Source of the DNA: Desulfuromonadales bacterium
Lineage (GTDB): Bacteria; Desulfobacterota; Desulfuromonadia; Desulfuromonadales; BM103
DNA: 10,463 bases
Direction of reading: 5' to 3'
NCBI GenBank assembly: GCA_030640215.1
Contig: DAOWJU010000035.1
Span: forward strand, 1-10,463
Shown here piece by piece: positions 6,906-10,463 of this stretch (positions are counted from its first letter, which is position 1; each line of letters opens with the position of its first letter). The position numbers and the translations under genes are program-made. Below the pieces are notes generated by a model, which was not told where the DNA came from, made no database searches, and saw only the letters and a list, made by a program, of their open reading frames with translations.

Positions 6906-6946
6906 TCGGAACATGCGAAACATGATTCCGCAATGCGAAACATGAT
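6905..6946. promoter_or_regulatory. Candidate IclR-regulator operator, right double site
   Basis: TTCCGCAATGCGAAA (6926-6940) is a palindrome with 6 of 7 pairs about a central A. TTCGGAACATGCGAA (6905-6919) is a weaker one, centred 21 bp upstream. The 14-mer ATGCGAAACATGAT is directly repeated at 6913-6926 and 6933-6946. A palindrome plus an extra direct half-site resembles the three-repeat operators known for PcaU/PobR of the IclR family. The site covers the predicted transcription start of the rightward block, which favours repression. Confidence 0.5.
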
Positions 6947-7053
6947 GCGCTGGCTTGTGATGGCATATGCTGGCCGAAAGATATCGAGCCCGAGAATCTA
7001 TCAATCTGGTGTGTTGGCCGGATAGCCTTTGGGATTTACGGATATTACGACCA

Positions 7054-7072
7054 CCTCCTTACTTTAAAGAGG
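7054..7072 (+). promoter_or_regulatory. Small hairpin that could mask the ribosome site
   Basis: CCTCCTTA (7054-7061) can pair with TAAAGAGG (7065-7072) across a 3-nt loop, with one mismatch. The right arm contains the ribosome-binding GAGG for the ATG at 7081 (8-nt spacing). Pairing would hide it. The stem is short, so an effect on translation is possible but unproven. Confidence 0.35.
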
Positions 7073-7080
7073 ATAAGCGA

Positions 7081-9096
7081 ATGAAATCGATTACTACTGT
7101 AGGCGTCGTTGGTGCCGGGACAATGGGCTCTGCTATTGCCCAGCACTTTATTATGAAGGGACTGCCGGTCATTCTCGTTGACCAGAAACAGGAGTTTCTA
7201 GATCGAGGGGTTGGCTATATCCGCGAATCCATGAGCGAGGCCTTAGAGCGTCGGCTGATTGATCAGCAGGCTTTTGATCAGATTCTTGGTCGTCTGCAAT
7301 GCACTACAGAGCAGGCAGAACTGGTTAAAGCCGATCTGGTGGTTGAGGCCATTTTCGAAAATCTTGAAGTTAAAAAGGGACTCTTTGCCGAGCTGGAGAA
7401 AGTCGTCAGTGCTGACTGTATCCTTGCCAGTAATACTTCATCCTTTCTGATCAGTGAAATCGCCGCAGACCTGCAGACACCTGAGCGGGTGGTTGGTGTC
7501 CATTACTTTTACCATGCGGCAAAAAATAAACTGGTCGAACTGATCCCCAGTGAAAAGTCGGCGCCTGAAATAGTCGCCGCCCTGGAAAGTTTCTACGCTT
7601 TTTACGACAAGACTCCGATTTTGGTGAAAGATGCCCCGGGGTTTGCAGTCAACCGTTTCTTCGTCCCCTGGTTGAACGAAGCCGCCCGTCTATATGAAGA
7701 GGGGTTCGGTAGTATCGCTTTTATCGATCAGATCGCCTGCGAAGTTTTTGGAGTCGGCATGGGCCCTTTCGCTCTAATGAATGCGACTGGCGTACCGATT
7801 GCCATGCACGCCGCCGATGGACTGGCAAGCGAGCTGCACACCTTTTACGCTCCGGCGAAGGTCCTTTGTCAGCAAGTCGAGGCCAAGCAGGATTGGAATG
7901 TTGAAGATACTCAACACCTGAACAATGGTTCCGATCAGGCTGATGTTGTCACCCGTCGTCTGGTTGGTGCAACCCTTGGAGTTGCTGCTCAAATGGTCGA
8001 TGAGGGTGTGGTCGATGCGACCTCCGCCGATCTGGGTGCACGCTCCGGTTTGCGCTGGCCAATGGGCCCCTTCGAGCTGCTCGAAAAGATGGGAGCTGCT
8101 AAAGTCAAAGAGATGGTCGAAAGTGTTTTCTCTGTATGGAACCTGCCGTTACCAGCTTGTTTGGCTGATTCCACCAAAACTCAAAATTTAGCACTCAATT
8201 GGGTCACCACCGAGGTTGTCGGTGAGAGTGGCTTTATTATTTTCGATCTTCCTGATCGGATGAACCCACTCGGCGAGCAGGTGATGAACCAGCTCGATTG
8301 CTGTGTTGATGAACTCAACGCTCGCCCCGATATCAGTAAAATCTTCATTCACGGTAAGGGCAAGGCTTTTATAGCTGGCGCTGACATTAAGTTTTTCCTC
8401 GATGCTATTGCCGCTGACGACCTGCCGCGAATCCAGATTTTTACCGAATTCGGCCAGCAGGTGCTGAATAAAATCAGCGCATCTGATAAGACCACCTACG
8501 CTTATCTCGATGGGTTGGCGCTCGGTGGTGGACTGGAACTCTCCTTAGCATGCGATTATCGCATTGGTACACGTAAGTCGGTGTTGGCTTTCCCGGAAAC
8601 CGGCATTGGCATCTACCCCGGTCTCGGTGGTACCCAACGTGGTAGTCGCTTGATCGGCGTTGCCCGCGCCAAGCAATTGATCGCCAGTGGTCAATTTATC
8701 AATGCAAAAAAAGCTTATGCCTTCGGCTTGATTGACGCCATTATCGATCCGGTTTTTGACTGGCGGGAACTGGCGGAGTTCTCCCTTGACAAAGCGCAAG
8801 CGGGCCGCGTTGAGGAGACATCGGAAGAACTTGAGTTCGCTGCATTTGATGGTGATTTTAACCACCCACTCCTGGCCCGTGAAGGTTTTGAAAAACAGGC
8901 CAAAGGCATTACTCGTAAGGCGCCTGTGGCCTTGAAAAGTGCCATGAGTCTGATTGATCAGGGCGCTGGCCTGGATCTTCAGCAAGGTCTGCAACTGGAG
9001 CTTGATGGTTTGAAAACTATCTTTGCGACTCAAGACGCCCAGACCGGGCTCTCAAGTATTATCACTGGGCAGAAACCAAATTATACAGGTTCATAA
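7081..9096 (+). CDS. 3-hydroxyacyl-CoA dehydrogenase / enoyl-CoA hydratase fusion
   Basis: A 671-residue bifunctional protein that hydrates an enoyl-CoA and oxidises the 3-hydroxyacyl-CoA with NAD. The dehydrogenase comes first: dinucleotide motif GAGTMG (11-16) and the catalytic set Ser120, His141, Glu153 and Asn191, spaced as in human mitochondrial HAD. Two C-terminal dehydrogenase repeats follow (SGLRWPMGPFELLEKMG in the second). The crotonase domain starts near residue 380, with AFIAGADIKFF for the oxyanion hole and both catalytic glutamates: Glu486 (GGGLEL) and Glu506 (FPETGIG), 20 apart as in rat hydratase. This order is opposite to FadB and like FadN and archaeal fusions. After His141 the usual FNPV..M is replaced by FYHAAKNK, possibly reshaping the substrate pocket. 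Start ATG 7081 has GAGG at good distance; an in-frame extension to 6967 lacks a ribosome site and family similarity. First gene of the rightward block. Confidence 0.93.
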   Translation: MKSITTVGVVGAGTMGSAIAQHFIMKGLPVILVDQKQEFLDRGVGYIRESMSEALERRLIDQQAFDQILGRLQCTTEQAELVKADLVVEAIFENLEVKKGLFAELEKVVSADCILASNTSSFLISEIAADLQTPERVVGVHYFYHAAKNKLVELIPSEKSAPEIVAALESFYAFYDKTPILVKDAPGFAVNRFFVPWLNEAARLYEEGFGSIAFIDQIACEVFGVGMGPFALMNATGVPIAMHAADGLASELHTFYAPAKVLCQQVEAKQDWNVEDTQHLNNGSDQADVVTRRLVGATLGVAAQMVDEGVVDATSADLGARSGLRWPMGPFELLEKMGAAKVKEMVESVFSVWNLPLPACLADSTKTQNLALNWVTTEVVGESGFIIFDLPDRMNPLGEQVMNQLDCCVDELNARPDISKIFIHGKGKAFIAGADIKFFLDAIAADDLPRIQIFTEFGQQVLNKISASDKTTYAYLDGLALGGGLELSLACDYRIGTRKSVLAFPETGIGIYPGLGGTQRGSRLIGVARAKQLIASGQFINAKKAYAFGLIDAIIDPVFDWRELAEFSLDKAQAGRVEETSEELEFAAFDGDFNHPLLAREGFEKQAKGITRKAPVALKSAMSLIDQGAGLDLQQGLQLELDGLKTIFATQDAQTGLSSIITGQKPNYTGS

Positions 9097-9136
9097 ATTT
9101 GAAACAGAATGTAACTTTGCAAGTAAAGGAGCTGTC

Positions 9137-10402
9137 ATGAAAGCAAGCGTACAGGGATTTCAGGATAAACAGGCTGGTAGCGGCGCTCTTTTTGAGGATA
9201 TCTACCTGATCGAAGGCAAGCGCACTCCCTTTGGTAAATACACCGGCAGCCTTTCGACGGTTTCACCGACCGATCTGGGTATCCTTGCCAGCCGCGCTGC
9301 AATTGAAGCTTCAGGTGTGTCGGCTTCTGACATCGATCAAACCATCGTTGCCAATATTGGTCAGGCAAGTGCCGATGGCTTCTTTTTGCCCCGTCACATT
9401 GCTCTTTACAGTGGCGCACCGCTTGAAAGCACGGCACTTATGACCCAACGGATCTGTGGTTCTGGCGTCGAGTTGCTGGGTCAGGCCGCAGAGCAGATTG
9501 CCCTCGGGAAGGCCAACCTGGTTCTCGGTTGCGGAACCGACACGATGAGCCGTTTCCCGCTCGCATCTTATGCTGCTCGACAGGGCTTCCAATTGGGACG
9601 ACCCGAGTTTGTCGATGTGCTCTGGGAGGCTTTGAATGATACCGCCGCAGTACCAATGGGCTGTACTGCTGATAACCTGGCCAAAGAATATAAGCTGACG
9701 CGAGAAGACGTTGATGCCTTCGCCATGCGCAGTCAACAACGTTATGCCACTGCCCAGGCTGCTGACTTTTTCCAACAGGAAATCGTGCAGGTAGAGGCCA
9801 AAGGGGTGCTGGAAATGGCTGATTACAAGCCTCGCAAATATCGACTGAATAGCCGTGAGGCGATCAGCGCCGATGAACATCCCCGCCAGGCAACTATGGA
9901 GCAACTAGCCAAGCTGCCAGCTGTCTTCAGTAAAGTGGGTCCGACCACTGCCGGTAGTGCTTCAGGTATTGTTGATGGCGCCGCAGCGATGTTGATTGCC
10001 TCGGGCGACTATGTCCGCGGCAATGGCTTAAAGCCGCTGGGCAAGATTCGTGGCTTTGCCTCCTCTGGTGTGAAGCCCGATATCATGGGCATCGGTCCGG
10101 TTCCGGCGATTCGCCTGCTGCTTGCGCAGATGGGACTGACTCTGAACGATATAGACCGCTTTGAAATTAACGAAGCCTTCTCAGCTCAGTGCCTGGCGGT
10201 TGCCAGAGAACTGGAACTTGATCAGGATAAACTCAATATCAATGGTGGTGCTATCGCCATTGGCCATCCACTGGGAGCCACTGGTGTGCGTTTGGCCTTG
10301 ACCTGCTTGAAGACGCTGCAACGCGACAATAAACAATTAGGCATTGCCTCAGCCTGTATTGGCGGAGGGCAGGGCATTGCCATGGTTGTGGAGGCCTGCT
10401 GA
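9137..10402 (+). CDS. Thiolase (acetyl-CoA C-acyltransferase)
   Basis: A 421-residue thiolase that cleaves a 3-oxoacyl-CoA with CoA to acetyl-CoA and a shortened acyl-CoA, or runs in reverse. The nucleophile Cys107 lies in [19 protein letters not shown] follows late in the chain, then His377 in [14 protein letters not shown] and Cys407 in SACIGGGQG; the 30-residue His-Cys spacing equals that of classic thiolases. The N-terminus has about 20 extra residues before the conserved [13 protein letters not shown]. Start ATG 9137 is preceded by AAAGGAG with 5-nt spacing, 40 bp after the fusion gene stop. Its stop overlaps the start of the next gene. Together with the upstream fusion it completes hydration, oxidation and cleavage. 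Acetoacetyl-CoA or a longer or branched 3-oxoacyl-CoA are all possible substrates. Confidence 0.94.
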   Translation: MKASVQGFQDKQAGSGALFEDIYLIEGKRTPFGKYTGSLSTVSPTDLGILASRAAIEASGVSASDIDQTIVANIGQASADGFFLPRHIALYSGAPLESTALMTQRICGSGVELLGQAAEQIALGKANLVLGCGTDTMSRFPLASYAARQGFQLGRPEFVDVLWEALNDTAAVPMGCTADNLAKEYKLTREDVDAFAMRSQQRYATAQAADFFQQEIVQVEAKGVLEMADYKPRKYRLNSREAISADEHPRQATMEQLAKLPAVFSKVGPTTAGSASGIVDGAAAMLIASGDYVRGNGLKPLGKIRGFASSGVKPDIMGIGPVPAIRLLLAQMGLTLNDIDRFEINEAFSAQCLAVARELELDQDKLNINGGAIAIGHPLGATGVRLALTCLKTLQRDNKQLGIASACIGGGQGIAMVVEAC

Positions 10403-10463
10403 TGAACAGCGAGGGGAGTGACATCAGAACTCAGGTGGTTGTGATCACTGGTGCAGGGCAGGG
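10402..10463 (+). CDS. Short-chain dehydrogenase/reductase, N-terminal fragment cut by window end
   Basis: The ATG shares its A with the TGA stop of the thiolase, so the two genes are likely translationally coupled. Only 20 codons are visible. After a polar start, residues 12-20 read VVVITGAGQ followed by Gly, the first strand and glycine-rich cofactor turn (TGxxxG) of short-chain dehydrogenases. It probably oxidises or reduces a hydroxy/oxo intermediate of the same pathway with NAD(P). Its length, catalytic Ser-Tyr-Lys and substrate cannot be seen. Confidence 0.75.
   Translation, partial: MNSEGSDIRTQVVVITGAGQ

Larger units (their letters stand above)
6627..7080. promoter_or_regulatory. Divergent regulatory gap
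   Basis: This 454-bp gap separates the start codons of the IclR gene (leftward) and the dehydrogenase/hydratase gene (rightward). It is AT-rich in its middle. It holds one rightward and two leftward candidate promoters, three palindrome-like CGAAA sites, a perfect 8-bp-arm palindrome at 6857-6873, and a leader of about 170 nt before the rightward start. I see no convincing protein gene in it. A short open frame (6967-7080) that reads into the fusion gene is treated as leader. Confidence 0.75.

Noticed and set aside
6905..6946. CRISPR-like repeats
   Set aside because: Only two copies of a 14-mer occur, with a 6-bp gap, in a promoter; the operator reading is far simpler.
6951..6964. Possible sigma-54 promoter (TGGC...GGC)
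   Set aside because: The GG and GC elements are separated by 9 nt, not the required 10, and no other sigma-54 features are present.
6795..7004. A 69-codon minus-strand frame in the regulatory gap
   Set aside because: It crosses the promoter and operator sites, shows no known motif, and has no convincing ribosome site.
6967..7080. N-terminal extension of the dehydrogenase/hydratase fusion from an ATG at 6967
   Set aside because: No ribosome site precedes it, the extra 38 residues resemble no family sequence, and ATG 7081 has GAGG and begins right at the NAD-binding strand.
9311..9904. A 197-codon open frame on the minus strand
   Set aside because: It is antisense to the thiolase catalytic region and has no recognisable motif.

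Overview
The window holds two divergent gene blocks around one 454-bp regulatory gap (6627-7080). The genes suggest an anaerobic bacterium that lives on organic acids or aromatic/alicyclic compounds via CoA thioesters. The gene set, moderate GC content and repeat style point most to the Desulfuromonadota (former Deltaproteobacteria, Desulfuromonas/Geobacter relatives). That placement is an inference, since no marker gene is present.

The leftward (minus-strand) block reads, in transcription order: an IclR-family regulator (5775-6626); an ASKHA-type ATPase activator of the 2-hydroxyacyl-CoA dehydratase / benzoyl-CoA reductase superfamily (4915-5700); a single D-component-type iron-sulfur subunit of that superfamily (3613-4860); an ADP-forming acyl-CoA synthetase (1512-3611); and a class I acetyl-CoA hydrolase/CoA-transferase (46-1383). 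The rightward block reads: a 3-hydroxyacyl-CoA dehydrogenase/enoyl-CoA hydratase fusion in the order dehydrogenase then hydratase (7081-9096); a thiolase (9137-10402); and the first 20 codons of a short-chain dehydrogenase (10402 to the window end).

Together these look like a substrate-specific catabolic module. An acid is activated by ligase or CoA-transferase, modified by the ATP-driven radical iron-sulfur pair, then hydrated, oxidised and cleaved to acetyl-CoA. The ADP-forming ligase can recover ATP from a CoA ester when run in reverse. The substrate cannot be read from the sequence. No ferredoxin, electron-transfer flavoprotein or acyl-CoA dehydrogenase gene lies in the window.

The central gap holds a good sigma-70-type promoter for the rightward block, two candidate leftward promoters, and related 15-bp palindromes with CGAAA half-sites about 20 bp apart, which are likely IclR-regulator operators. 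Two GTAG-led imperfect palindromes (about 5-33 and 5722-5745) resemble REP elements. The most unusual point is that the iron-sulfur component appears as one subunit plus one activator. It has the three cysteines expected of the superfamily plus extra ones, so it could be either an acyl-CoA dehydratase/reductase of new type or a double-cubane-cluster protein relative.
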